64,000 bases of DNA, from assembly GCA_963712565.1 (NCBI GenBank), contig CAVQIP010000044.1:62001-126000 (forward strand), written 5' to 3'. Each line of letters begins with the position of its first letter. Position 1 is the stretch's first letter. Below, piece after piece: positions 40,505 to 49,650 of this stretch. Made by a program: the position numbers and the translations under genes. The notes below the pieces were generated by a model, which did no database searches, was not told the origin of the DNA, and saw nothing but the letters and a program-made list of their open reading frames with translations. The DNA is from VAZQ01 sp963712565 (GTDB taxonomy: Bacteria; Pseudomonadota; Alphaproteobacteria; Rhizobiales; Xanthobacteraceae).

Positions 40505-41986
40505 ATGGTACTTCCCCGCCGCAGATTCTTGCATCTGGCTGCCGGTGCAATCGCTCCCCCTATCGCATCCTCAATTGCACAGGCACAAGATCATCAGACA
40601 CCGCCGGCATCGGACGCGATGGAGCGACCGTTGGCGGAGACGCTCGCCAGCTATGCCTATGGCCTGCGCTACGAAGACCTCGACGACGCCACAATCGAGC
40701 GGGTGAAGACGCATGTGATCGATACCATTGGCTGTGGGGTGGGCGCATGGGACGAGCGGCCGGTCCGCATCTGTCGCGAGGCCGCGCTTTCTGTCGCCGG
40801 CCCTGCGACCATCATTGGCACCGATTGGCGAACGACAACTGACTTGGCTGCCTTCGCCAATGGTGCCGCCTCCCGCTACCTCGATTTCAACGACACATAC
40901 GTCGGCCGGTTTGCCGTTCATCCAAGCGATAACATTGCGGCGTGCCTCGCCGTTGCGGAAGCAGAGCGCGCCAGCACACAGGAGCTGATCACCGCGATCA
41001 TCATCGCCTATGAAGTGAACTGCCGGTTGGTCGACGCTCTCGATATCGCGGCGCGCGGTTGGGACCCCCCGGTGCTCGGTCTTCCAGCTATATCACTCGC
41101 TGCTGGCAGGTTGATGAAGCTCGGCCCCGAGCAGCTGACCCATGCGGTCAATCTTGCCATCAACGACCACATCCCCATGGCTCAAACGCGGGTGGGGGCG
41201 CTATCAGACTGGAAAGGAATCGCGGCTGCCGAAGCGGGGCGCAATGCGGTTTTCGCCGCAATGTTAGCACGAGCAGGTCTGACTGGCCCGGCGCCGATTT
41301 TCGAGGGACGTTCCGGCTTCTTCCAGCAAGTGGCCGGGCCTGCCAATGTCCACGTCGAGGCGTTTGGCCGGCGCGGCGTTCAATTTCGGATTCATCAATG
41401 CAGTCTGAAGCCCTACCCGGCTGTGATCTACGCTCAGACCGCAATCGTTGCCGGGATTGAAGTTGCCAAGGAAGTGGGCTCGCTTGATCGTATCTCAGCA
41501 ATCGAGATCGCGACGACACGCAGGGGTTATCAGCGGACCGGTAGCGAGCCGGAAAAGTGGTCGCCAAAAACCAGAGAAACCGCTGACCACAGCCTTCCCT
41601 ACATCACGGCACGAGCGATGTTCGAGGGCGATATCACCAACGAAAGCTTCGCACCTCAAAAGTTTCGTGATCCTGCCGTCCTTTCCTTTATGCAAAAGAT
41701 CAAGGTCATCGAAGATCCCGTTCTCAGTGCGCGGACAGGAGGAGCTGTACCCACGCGCGTGACTGCTATCCTCTCCGATGGGCAGCGGATTGTGCGTGAG
41801 GTGGACTACGCTCCGGGCTTCCCGGGGCGTCCCATGAATAGAACCGAAGTCGATCGGAAATTCCGCGGCAACGTTGCCAAGCATTGGCCGAAAGAGCAGA
41901 CGGACAGAATCCTACAGGCGCTGTGGGCGCTTGATAGGTTGGATAATTTGCCGTCTTTGCTCGGCGGGCTTGCATTGCGGAAATAG
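40505..41986 (+). CDS. MmgE/PrpD-family protein with a twin-arginine-type leader
   Basis: MmgE/PrpD proteins include 2-methylcitrate dehydratase and related dehydratases or decarboxylases. The 493-residue product begins MVLPRRRFLHLAAGAIAPPIASSIAQAQ, a Tat-like signal with RRRFLHL. The all-helical core follows (TIERVKTHVIDTIGCGVGAWD, AAFANGAASRYLDFNDTYVG with the D-x-N-D motif, HPSDNIAACLAVAEAE). The C-terminal region contains HQCSLKPYPAVIYAQTA. The ATG at 40505 follows GGGAGGAAACC. Codon use is clearly less GC-rich than in flanking genes, suggesting transfer. Cytoplasmic relatives lack a leader, so export is unexpected. Confidence 0.85.
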   Translation: MVLPRRRFLHLAAGAIAPPIASSIAQAQDHQTPPASDAMERPLAETLASYAYGLRYEDLDDATIERVKTHVIDTIGCGVGAWDERPVRICREAALSVAGPATIIGTDWRTTTDLAAFANGAASRYLDFNDTYVGRFAVHPSDNIAACLAVAEAERASTQELITAIIIAYEVNCRLVDALDIAARGWDPPVLGLPAISLAAGRLMKLGPEQLTHAVNLAINDHIPMAQTRVGALSDWKGIAAAEAGRNAVFAAMLARAGLTGPAPIFEGRSGFFQQVAGPANVHVEAFGRRGVQFRIHQCSLKPYPAVIYAQTAIVAGIEVAKEVGSLDRISAIEIATTRRGYQRTGSEPEKWSPKTRETADHSLPYITARAMFEGDITNESFAPQKFRDPAVLSFMQKIKVIEDPVLSARTGGAVPTRVTAILSDGQRIVREVDYAPGFPGRPMNRTEVDRKFRGNVAKHWPKEQTDRILQALWALDRLDNLPSLLGGLALRK

Positions 41987-42037
41987 AAAAAATCGCCACG
42001 GATACCCGATGAACGTCAAGCCCGGTTCTCGGTTGGC

Positions 42038-43015
42038 TCACTCGGGTTTGATGTTGGCCGCCCGGATTACCGTGCCCCACTTCTTCGTTTCATCGGCAAG
42101 AAGCTTCCCGAACTCCGCAGGCGAGCCCGCAAGCACGGTACCGCCAAGGTCGATCACGCGCGCCTCGATCTTAGGATCAGCGAGCGCCGCATTGATCTCC
42201 GCATTGAGCTTGTCGACAATCTCCGCGGGCGTATTGCGAGGCGCGCCGATGCCGAACAGCGAAACCGCCTCGTAACCCGGCACGAATTCGCCAATGGCCG
42301 GAATATCCGGCAGCGCCTGCGACCGCTTCGCGGTGGTGACCCCCAATCCCCGCAGCTTGCCGGTTCGCAAATACTCGATCGATCCCGCCATCCCGGCGAA
42401 GGAAATCTGTACATGTCCGGCGAGCAGGTCGGTTAGCGCGGGACCGGCGCCGCGATAGGGCACGTGAACGAGGTCGACGCCCACCATCATCTTGAGCAAT
42501 TCGCCGGACAGATGGGATATGGCGCCGATACCGGCCGAAGCCGTGTTGACCTTGCCCGGATTGGCTTTGGCGTACGCGATCAGTTCAACGAACGTCTTGG
42601 CCGGCAGCGACGGATTCGCCAGCATGACCTGGGGCTGCCGAGTCATGCTCGCGACCGGCGCAATGTCGCGGAGAAAATTGAAACTGAGTTTCGGATAGAG
42701 CGTCGCGTTGATCGTATCCGCCGAACTCACCAGGAGAAGCGTGTAGCCGTCTGGGGCTGCGCGCACGACCGTCTCGGCCGCGATATTGGCGCCCGCACCG
42801 GGACGGTTCTCGATGACGAATGTCTGGCCGAGCCGTTCCGACAGCCATTGGCCGATCGCGCGAGCGGCGATGTCGGTCGAACCGCCGGGCGCGTAGCCGA
42901 CGATGATGCGCACCGGCCGCGTCGGATAGGCCTGCGCCCTTGCAATCCGCGAGACGGCCAGCAGCGCGGCAGCGCCCGCGCCCAGATGCAGAAATTGTCG
43001 ACGCGGAAGTTTCAT
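42038..43015 (-). CDS. Bug-family (TTT) periplasmic solute-binding receptor
   Basis: Extracytoplasmic receptor of the tripartite tricarboxylate transporter type. The 325-residue product has a Tat-like leader MKLPRRQFLHLGAGAAALLAVSRIARAQ. Family motifs include YPTRPVRIIVGYAPGGSTDIAAR, IENRPGAGANIAAETVVRAAPDGYTLLLVSS, LVHVPYRGAGPALTDLLAGHVQISF and TTAKRSQALPDIPAIGEF. No TctA/TctB membrane genes are nearby, as usual for orphan Bug receptors. Its leader closely resembles that of the convergent MmgE/PrpD protein. The ATG overlaps the stop of an ABC binding-protein remnant. Confidence 0.92.
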   Translation of the reverse strand: MKLPRRQFLHLGAGAAALLAVSRIARAQAYPTRPVRIIVGYAPGGSTDIAARAIGQWLSERLGQTFVIENRPGAGANIAAETVVRAAPDGYTLLLVSSADTINATLYPKLSFNFLRDIAPVASMTRQPQVMLANPSLPAKTFVELIAYAKANPGKVNTASAGIGAISHLSGELLKMMVGVDLVHVPYRGAGPALTDLLAGHVQISFAGMAGSIEYLRTGKLRGLGVTTAKRSQALPDIPAIGEFVPGYEAVSLFGIGAPRNTPAEIVDKLNAEINAALADPKIEARVIDLGGTVLAGSPAEFGKLLADETKKWGTVIRAANIKPE

Positions 43016-43128
43016 TCGATCGCCTCGTCGGCCGCCACGAGCAGGCTAGGCGGGACTGTGAGGCCGAGCGCCTTGGCGGTCTTGAGATTGATGATCAACG
43101 CGACTTTGCATCCGAGGCAGGCCAACAT
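43012..43128 (-). pseudogene. Remnant C-terminus of an ABC transporter substrate-binding protein
   Basis: In the frame ending with the TGA at 43012-43014 the translation reads ALIINLKTAKALGLTVPPSL and then LVAADEAIE. This matches the characteristic C-terminal end of the ABC_sub_bind (PF04392-type) family. Only the last 30 or so residues remain; upstream sequence degenerates into palindromic repeats. The stop overlaps the Bug start as ATGA, implying the two genes were once translationally coupled. Confidence 0.7.
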
Positions 43129-43291
43129 GGTTGCACGGGCACGCATTTACGGCAACGCGGTTTGCGTTCCGATCCCATACGCCGCATGCGTCACCCCCGG
43201 GCCTGACCGGGGGGTGCATCCTTTTCGCAAGAACTTTTCGCGATGGATTGCACCGGAATTCGGGCTTGCCCGAAATCCGTAATATTGAGAG

Positions 43292-43319
43292 CTGCAAGTC
43301 GGGTAGACCCGACTTGCAG
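43292..43319. repeat. Perfect inverted repeat
   Basis: CTGCAAGTCGGGT and its exact complement, 13-base arms around a 2-base centre. A second palindrome (TTCGGGC/GCCCGAA) lies about 30 bases to the left. Both lie in the gap between the ggt stop (43368) and the ABC remnant. Such a centre-tight palindrome is typical of dispersed repeats or of a bidirectional terminator, though no T-run is attached. Confidence 0.75.
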
Positions 43320-43367
43320 TGTTAAGCCCGGCAACGACACCGGTGCTGGATCAAGCAGGTGGACCAT

Positions 43368-45099
43368 CTAATACCCCGCCGCCAGCGCGCCGCGGGTGCG
43401 GTTGTCGGCGGCGCCGACGAGGCCGTCCGGCGTCACCAGGATCGAATTGGCCGACGTCGGCGGCAGCCCTTCGACCACGCGATGGCCGCGCGCCTCCAGC
43501 GCGCGAATGAGGTCGGGCGAAAACCCGCGCTCGACCATGACCTCGTCGGGCCACCATTGGTGATGCACGCGCGGCGCCGCCACCGCCTCCGCGACCGGCA
43601 GCTTGCGGTCGATCACGTTCACGATCACCTGCAGCACCGTGGTGATGATGCGGCTGCCGCCGGGCGAGCCGGTGATGAGCAGCGGCTTGCCGTCCTTGAG
43701 CACGATGGTCGGCGACATCGACGACAGCGGACGCTTGCCCGGCCCGGGCGCGTTGGCGTCGCCGCCGAGGAGACCATAGGCGTTGGGCGCGCCGGGCTTG
43801 GCGGCGAAGTCGTCGAGCTCGTTGTTGAGCAGGACGCCGGTGCCGTCGGCGACGAGGCCGACGCCATAGCTGAAGTTGAGCGTGGTGGTGTTCGACACCG
43901 CGTTGCCAAAGCGGTCGATCACGGAGAAATGCGTGGTGTTGCCGCCCTCGCGCGGCGCCGGAAGCGCCGGGCGAAGCTCCGCCGCCGGCCGCGCGTGCTC
44001 GGGGTCGATGCGCGCGCGCAATTCGGCGGCGTAGCGCTTGGAGGTCAGGCGCGCGAGCGGCGCCGCCACGCGCGCGGGATCGCCGAGGAAAGCCGCGCGG
44101 TCGGCATAGGCGAGCTTCATCGCCTCGATCATCAGATGCAGCCGGCGCGCCTCGTCGCTGGCCAAGCTCGGGATAGCCTTCGAGGATGTTGAGGATTTCG
44201 AGCAGGATGACGCCGCCGGAGGAGGACGGCGGCATCGACACGATGTCATGGCCGCGATAGCTGCCGCGCACCGGCGCGCGCTCGATCGGCCGATAGGCCT
44301 CGAGATCGGCGCGCGTCATCACCCCGCCGCCTGCGCGCACGGCCGCGACGATCCTGTCGGCGATCGGCCCGCGATAGAATGCGTCCGCGCCGTCGCGGGC
44401 GATGGCGGCGAGGGTCTCGGCAAGGTCGCTCTGCACCAAGGTCGCGCCGGGACCGAGCGGGCGGCCGTCGGCGCCGAAGAAAATCTTGGCGCTGGCGGGC
44501 CAGCGCGCCAGCCGCGATCGCGAGCCCGGCAGCGAGTCCGCGATATCGTCCTCGACCGGAATGCCGTCGCGCGCCAGCGCGATCGCCGGCGCGATCAGCT
44601 CGCCGAGCGTGAAGACGCCCGAGCCGTATTTCGCATGCGCGAGCGCGAGGCCGGCGACCGTGCCGGGCACGCCGATGGCGAGCGCGGAGTCGCGCGACTT
44701 GCGCGGGTCCGCTTCGCCCCGCTCGTCGAGGAAGATGTCGCGCGTGATCGCGGCCGGCGCGGTCTCGCGATAGTCGATCGTGGTGTCGAGGTCGCGGTGC
44801 GCGAGGTGGATCACCATGTAGCCGCCGCCGCCGATATTGCCGGCGCGCGGATAGGTCACCGCCAGCGCAAAGCCGGTCGCCACCGCGGCATCGACCGCGT
44901 TGCCGCCGCGCTGCAGGATGTCGACGCCGATGCGTGCCGCGCGCGCTTCCTGCGCCACCACCATACCGTGGCGCGCCGCGACCGGAACCAGCTGCCCGTC
45001 ACGCGCGGGCGCGGCATCGGGCAGCGTCTGCGCCGCGAGCGGCGCGAGCCAAGCCAGACCGGCGATGAGCGCAATGAGCATCCTACCGGCGACGGTCAT
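43368..45099 (-). CDS. ggt: Gamma-glutamyltransferase, one frameshift
   Basis: Ntn-hydrolase transferring gamma-glutamyl groups from glutathione. It has a signal peptide (MLIALIAGLAWLAPLAAQ) and a large-subunit start with GMVVAQEARAARIGVDILQRGGNAVDAAVATGFALAV. The autocatalytic and nucleophilic threonine lies in GGNTTHFSVIDRFGNAVSNTTTLN, and the small subunit contains PLSSMSPTIVLKDGKPLLITGSPGG. One extra A at 44164-44165 separates ILEGYPEL from ASDEARRLHLM. The locus is 3n+1 bases, about 576 residues. Periplasmic location is expected. Confidence 0.94.
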
Positions 45100-45242
45100 C
45101 GGACGCTCCGAAATTTACGTTGCAAGCACTGACTTCCAAGGTTCGTATCCCAAACTCGCGCCCCGTGGCACGCGCCGCGCGGCGGACATTCGCCCCCGCA
45201 TCGCTATAATGCCTCGCCGTTCCCGAGGCGAGGGCTTCGACG

Positions 45243-45408
45243 CTAGTGCGGTGGATTTGAAGTTCCTACCATTGTAGCCGCCAGCGCGCTTAGGAACTTC
45301 AAATCCAAAACCGCACTAGAATCATAAATTTGCTAGTGTCCCTTTGATTCCGAAGTTCGCATCAGTGGGTGCCGCGAGGGTTTGCGAACTTCGGAATCGG
45401 GACACTAG
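45243..45408. repeat. Double-hairpin dispersed element, copy B
   Basis: Same composite as 5528-5694 and in the same orientation: hairpin 1 at 45243-45319 and hairpin 2 at 45333-45408, each bounded by CTAG. Arms are nearly identical to copy A; loops and the 13-base spacer differ slightly, with one base less in the spacer. It lies in the 400-base gap between divergent ggt and lemA, about 90 bases before lemA. Confidence 0.9.
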
Positions 45409-45499
45409 GTGCCGCCGCGGTGGCGGCGTTCGCGCAATGGGCCTGTAGCGGCGGCCGGCGGGCTGCTATGAAAGAAGCCGGCGGTTTCGGAGGCATATC

Positions 45500-46108
45500 A
45501 TGAGCACCACATTGAACGTGCTGCGTCTTGCTCGCATCTCCGCGCTGGTTGCGGGTCTCGGCCTGCTGGTCGCGGGCTGCGGCGTCAACAACATTCCGAG
45601 CTATCAGGAGAATGCCAAGGCGAAGTGGTCGGACGTGCTCAACCAGTATCAGCGCCGGGCCGATCTCATTCCCAACCTGGTGGAGACCGTGAAGGGCTAC
45701 GCCGCGCAGGAGCGGCAGGTACTGGAGGAGGTGACCAACGCGCGGGCGCGCGCCACCCAAATCCAGATTCCGCCCGACATCGTCAACAATCCGGAAGCGT
45801 TCAAGCGCTTCCAGGAGGCGCAGACGCAACTCACCGGCGCGCTCGGGCGGCTGCTGGCGATATCGGAACGCTATCCCGACCTGAAATCGAACCAGAACTT
45901 CCTGGCGCTGCAATCGCAGCTCGAGGGCACCGAGAACCGCATCGCGGTGGCGCGGCGCGATTACATCGATGCGGTGCGGCAATACAACACCGAGCTGCGC
46001 ACGTTTCCCGGCGTGATCTGGGCCTCGACGCTCTACCGCAGCGACAAGCCGATGGAGACGTTCACGGTGGCGGAGGACGTGACGCGGCCGCCGCAGGTGA
46101 AGTTCTGA
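45500..46108 (+). CDS. lemA: LemA-family membrane protein
   Basis: The 202-residue product has an N-terminal hydrophobic lipoprotein-like leader ending LLVAGC-G, so a lipid anchor at the cysteine is possible. The helical LemA core follows: NIPSYQENAKAKWSDVLNQYQRRADLIPNLVETVKGYAAQER, TQLTGALGRLLAISERYPDLKSNQNFLALQSQLEGTENRIAVARRDYIDAVRQYN. LemA proteins accompany TPM-domain proteins; function in envelope or stress response is unresolved. It is first in a three-gene operon with 10- and 9-base gaps. Confidence 0.94.
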   Translation: MSTTLNVLRLARISALVAGLGLLVAGCGVNNIPSYQENAKAKWSDVLNQYQRRADLIPNLVETVKGYAAQERQVLEEVTNARARATQIQIPPDIVNNPEAFKRFQEAQTQLTGALGRLLAISERYPDLKSNQNFLALQSQLEGTENRIAVARRDYIDAVRQYNTELRTFPGVIWASTLYRSDKPMETFTVAEDVTRPPQVKF

Positions 46109-46118
46109 CCGCGCCCAC

Positions 46119-47033
46119 ATGGACGCTACGCGTGCATTCGACAATCGCGCGCACCCTCGCGGCTTGCTCGCCGCGCGCGCTCTCCCCGCCGCGGAGAGGG
46201 GAGCGACCGCGTTCGCCGCCGGGCCGGCAGCCAAACCTCCATTAGTTTTCGTTGCGGCGAGAGCATGGCTTGCTCTTGCTGCCTTACTGACGGTTGTTCT
46301 TGCGCTCCCCGCGCACGCGCTCGATTTCCCCACGCTCGGCGGACGCGTGGTGGACGAGGCCGGCATCCTCGATCCGGCGGCGCGGGCGGCGCTCACGGAC
46401 AAGCTCGCCGCGCTCGAAGCCAAGACCAGCGACCAGCTCGTGGTGGTGACGCTGAAATCGCTGCAGGGCACCTCGATCGAAGCTTTCGGCGTCGAGCTTG
46501 GCCGGCGCTGGCGGATCGGGCAGAAGGACAAGAACAACGGCGCGCTGCTGATCGTGGCGCCGACCGAGCGCAAGGTGCGCATCGAGGTCGGCTACGGCCT
46601 CGAAGGCACGCTCACCGATGCCGTCTCCAGGCTCATCATCGAGAACGCGATCGTCCCGCGTTTTCGCGCCAACGACTTTGCGGGCGGGATCAGCCGCGGC
46701 GTCGACGACATCATCAGCGTGCTCACCGGCGACGCCGCGGAATGGAAGCAGCGTGCGGCGAAACGGCCGGAGCCGATGCCGGGCTGGGAATCGATCCTGG
46801 TCCCGATCCTGGTGTTCGTCGTGTTCGGATTGGTCTTCCTCATGATCATCAACATGATCGCCGGGGAGCGAAGGGGCGTTCGTCGCGGTCGTTACGGCGA
46901 CCCTTGGTCGGGCGGCTGGTCATCCGGGTCGGGGTCGTCATGGTCGTCCGGCTCCGGCGGCTTTTCCGGTGGGGGTGGCTTCTCCGGCGGCGGCGGCTCG
47001 TTCGGTGGCGGCGGTTCGTCCGGGAGCTGGTGA
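46119..47033 (+). CDS. TPM-domain protein with Gly/Ser-rich tail (YgcG-like)
   Basis: Signal-type helix (RAWLALAALLTVVLALPAHALD) precedes a TPM domain (VVDEAGILDPAARAALTDKLAALEAKTSDQLVVVTLKSLQG, QKDKNNGALLIVAPTERKVRIEVGYGLEG). One transmembrane helix follows near residues 228-248, then a Gly/Ser-rich low-complexity C-terminus. The product is up to 304 residues. The first about 40 residues (from MDATRAFDN) are encoded by palindromic GC-rich DNA and are probably not translated; no alternative ATG is in frame, so the true start is uncertain. It is operon partner of lemA. Confidence 0.88.
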   Translation: MDATRAFDNRAHPRGLLAARALPAAERGATAFAAGPAAKPPLVFVAARAWLALAALLTVVLALPAHALDFPTLGGRVVDEAGILDPAARAALTDKLAALEAKTSDQLVVVTLKSLQGTSIEAFGVELGRRWRIGQKDKNNGALLIVAPTERKVRIEVGYGLEGTLTDAVSRLIIENAIVPRFRANDFAGGISRGVDDIISVLTGDAAEWKQRAAKRPEPMPGWESILVPILVFVVFGLVFLMIINMIAGERRGVRRGRYGDPWSGGWSSGSGSSWSSGSGGFSGGGGFSGGGGSFGGGGSSGSW

Positions 47034-47042
47034 GGGCTCGGC

Positions 47043-47651
47043 ATGATCTCGCAGGCCGACAGGGTGCGTATCGTCGATGCCATCCGCGCGGCGGAGGTCA
47101 ACACGTCGGGCGAAATCTTCTGCGTCATCGCGCGGCATTCGAGCGACTATCGCCTGGTGCCGCTGGCCTGGGCCGCCGCCGTCGCGCTGCTCGTGCCGGC
47201 GCCGCTGATCTACCTGACGCTGTGGCCGGCTGCGCTGATCTATCTCATCCAGCTCGTCAGTTTCATCGCGGTCGCGCTCGTGCTCTCGCTGCCGGAGATC
47301 CGTTACCGCATCGTGCCGCGGCGCGCCCGGCACGAGCGCGCGCATACGGAAGCGCTGCGGCAATTCTTTGCCCACGGGCTGCACCAGACCGAGAACCGTA
47401 CCGGGGTGCTGATCTTCGCTTCGGCCGCCGAGCGCTACGCCGAGATCGTGGCGGATGCCGGCATCCACGCCAAGGTGACGCCGCAGGTATGGGACCGCGC
47501 GGTCGAGGGGCTGGTCGCGGGTATCAAAGAGGGACGCGCGGGCGACGGCTTCGTCGCCGCGATCGAGCAGTGCGGCGCGGTGCTGGCCGAGCACTTCCCG
47601 CCCGGTTCGCTCAACCGCGACGAGCTGCCGAACAAGCTGGTGGAGATTTGA
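47043..47651 (+). CDS. Second TPM-domain protein with two membrane helices
   Basis: The 202-residue product shows a split plan. A short TPM N-terminus (MISQADRVRIVDAIRAAEVNTSGEIFCVIARHSSDY) is followed by two close hydrophobic helices (LAWAAAVALLVPAPLIYLTL and LIYLIQLVSFIAVALVLSL), then the TPM remainder (TENRTGVLIFASAAERYAEIVADAGI, EHFPPGSLNRDELPNKLVEI). The ATG lies nine bases after the preceding stop. Such LemA-TPM-TPM triplets are common in alphaproteobacteria. The TPM fold is associated with membrane protein maturation, but no substrate is known. Confidence 0.9.
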   Translation: MISQADRVRIVDAIRAAEVNTSGEIFCVIARHSSDYRLVPLAWAAAVALLVPAPLIYLTLWPAALIYLIQLVSFIAVALVLSLPEIRYRIVPRRARHERAHTEALRQFFAHGLHQTENRTGVLIFASAAERYAEIVADAGIHAKVTPQVWDRAVEGLVAGIKEGRAGDGFVAAIEQCGAVLAEHFPPGSLNRDELPNKLVEI

Positions 47652-47706
47652 GGCCGGGGTCTACTGTCCCGAGGCGCAGCGCACCGTGACCGGCACAGGC
47701 AGATCG

Positions 47707-48738
47707 CTACGACCTCCCGTTTTCGTCGAGGAACGACTGCACCGCCTCGAACAGCATCAGGCGGTTCTTCTCCATCATGATGGTGTGCGTGCCCTCCGGC
47801 AGCTGGACGTAGCGCTTGCCCGGCGCGTTGGTGAGCAGCGGGAACAGCGTCTGCGCCATGTAGGCGGGCGTGTCGCGATCCCATTCGGCGTGAACCAGCA
47901 AGGTCGGCACGGTGATCTTCGCGGGGTCGTAGTAGCCCTTGCCGGCGGAGTGAAACTCGTCGCCGTCCTGCTGCACGCCGTTGGGCGCGCGGATCACCGG
48001 CGGGCTCATCCTGGCGCCGACCGGATCGGTGGCGAAGGTCGCGTCCGCCCAGGCATCGAACCAGCCGGCGGGGATGAGCGTCGCCTTCTTGTCCTCGGGC
48101 ACATCGGTCAGCCAGCGCGTCTTGGCCTGCTCGCGCGCCACCATGCGGTAGACGCCGAGCGCCCCGGAGCCGCGCGTCAGCGACGGCGTGGTGCGGATCC
48201 AGGACGGCGCGTACAGCACCAGCCGTTCGACCTTGCCCGGGTTCTGGGCGGTGTAGGTCGCCATCAGCGAGGTTCCCCACGACCAGCCCAGGAGGTTCAG
48301 GCGCGGGATGCCGCGGCGCGCGAGGATGAAATCGACCACGGCGGAGATATCCTTGACCGCGGTCACGCCGCGCACGATCGGCGGATTGGTTTCCGGCTTG
48401 TCGTCCATCTCCTTCGGCCGCGTCGACTTGCCATAGCCTCTGAGGTCGAGGAGGTAGACGTCGTAACCGCGCCCGGCGATGTACTCCATCCACGACACGC
48501 CATCGAGCTTGAGATCGAACGAGGTGTGGGCGGGATAGGTCGCGCCGTGCACGAACAACAACGTGCGCTCCGGGCGGAACGAGTTCATGTCGGCCGAGCG
48601 CTTGTTGCGCACGTAGATTTCGATGCCGGGCTCCGACGGCACCATCATCTCTTCCATGACGACCTTCGGTGTTTGCGCTGAGGCTTGCGTGACGAGCGCG
48701 GCGACGGCGGCGGCCGCGAGCAGACAGGCCGGTCTCAT
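47707..48738 (-). CDS. Secreted alpha/beta hydrolase
   Basis: The 343-residue product has a signal peptide (MRPACLLAAAAVAALVTQASAQ) and follows GGGAGGACAGT. It has the alpha/beta-hydrolase oxyanion region LLFVHGATYPAHTSF, the nucleophile elbow GWSWG (LNLLGWSWGTSLMATY), the acid in VHAEWDRDTPAYM and the catalytic His in LPEGTHTIMMEK. Substrate is unknown. The gene pairs with a downstream-oriented AhpD-like gene on the same strand, 20 bases apart, but no functional link is evident. Confidence 0.88.
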   Translation of the reverse strand: MRPACLLAAAAVAALVTQASAQTPKVVMEEMMVPSEPGIEIYVRNKRSADMNSFRPERTLLFVHGATYPAHTSFDLKLDGVSWMEYIAGRGYDVYLLDLRGYGKSTRPKEMDDKPETNPPIVRGVTAVKDISAVVDFILARRGIPRLNLLGWSWGTSLMATYTAQNPGKVERLVLYAPSWIRTTPSLTRGSGALGVYRMVAREQAKTRWLTDVPEDKKATLIPAGWFDAWADATFATDPVGARMSPPVIRAPNGVQQDGDEFHSAGKGYYDPAKITVPTLLVHAEWDRDTPAYMAQTLFPLLTNAPGKRYVQLPEGTHTIMMEKNRLMLFEAVQSFLDENGRS

Positions 48739-48758
48739 ACTGTCCTCCCGTTGATCCC

Positions 48759-49427
48759 TCAACGCGCCTGCGCGTGATAGACGCTGTTCGGCCGCATGTC
48801 GGTCGCGGAGGCGAGCCGGTTGGTCATGTTGTAGAAGGCGGCGACCGAAGCGATGTCCCAGATGTCGCGGTTGCTGAAGCCGACGCGGCGCAGGCGCGCG
48901 CGATCCTCCTCCTCGACCTCCCACGGCTGGGTGGTGAGCTTGACCGCGAAGTCCAGCATGGCGCGCTGGCGTCTGTCGAGCCGCGCGGCGCGATAATTCA
49001 TCACCATCATCTCGCCGAGCACGGGACCGCCGAGCTGGCGCACCGCATTGCCGTGTGCGGTGATGCAATAGAAGCAGCGATTCTGCGACGACACCACGGT
49101 GGCGATCATCTCGATTTCGAGCTTGGAGAGATTGGCGGCGTTCTGCACCAACTGTTGCCGGTAATCCACGAACGCCTGCAGCTTGTCGTTGTCGAAGGCG
49201 AAGGCCTTGAGCACGTTCGGCACGAAGCCGAGCTTCTCCTCGCACTTCTTGAAATAGGCATGCATCTCCGGCGAGAGCTTTCCCGGCGGAAGCTCGAGCG
49301 CGGTGATCTTGACGTCATCCTCGGCGCCGGTGTGCGCAGGGGCCGGCGTCTTCGCACCTCTCGGTACCGGCGATCGCTTGACGGCAGCCGGGCGCTTCTT
49401 GGCGGCGTACTTCGTTCGCTGGGGCAC
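48759..49427 (-). CDS. AhpD-like peroxidase-related protein
   Basis: The 222-residue product begins at a GTG preceded by GGAGACGCCCC. The first about 40 residues are Lys/Arg/Pro-rich and disordered-looking. The all-helical AhpD core follows (LSPEMHAYFKKCEEKLGFVPNVLKAFAF) and contains the redox pair in NRCFYCITAHGNAV. DIWDIASVAAFYNMTNRLA ends the peroxidase-related subtype. It lies upstream of the hydrolase and divergent from the NAD-glutamate dehydrogenase. The true role may be in oxidative defence or merely a related fold. Confidence 0.87.
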   Translation of the reverse strand: MPQRTKYAAKKRPAAVKRSPVPRGAKTPAPAHTGAEDDVKITALELPPGKLSPEMHAYFKKCEEKLGFVPNVLKAFAFDNDKLQAFVDYRQQLVQNAANLSKLEIEMIATVVSSQNRCFYCITAHGNAVRQLGGPVLGEMMVMNYRAARLDRRQRAMLDFAVKLTTQPWEVEEEDRARLRRVGFSNRDIWDIASVAAFYNMTNRLASATDMRPNSVYHAQAR

Positions 49428-49650
49428 GGGGCGTCTCCTGTCGTGAATAGGTCCGATCCTAGCGCCTTCGTCGGCGAAACGGTATCGCGTCGTTGTCGTT
49501 AACGGTCCGGAATTTAGCCCTCGACGCGGCAGCGGCGATGGGAAAGACTTGGGTTTCGAGACTCGGGCCCCGAAGACTTGGAGGCTGGGCACTTGCGGCG
49601 CGCGCAAAGCCGGCTACATCACGCGCGGGCGCGGGCCGAGGGACACCGCC

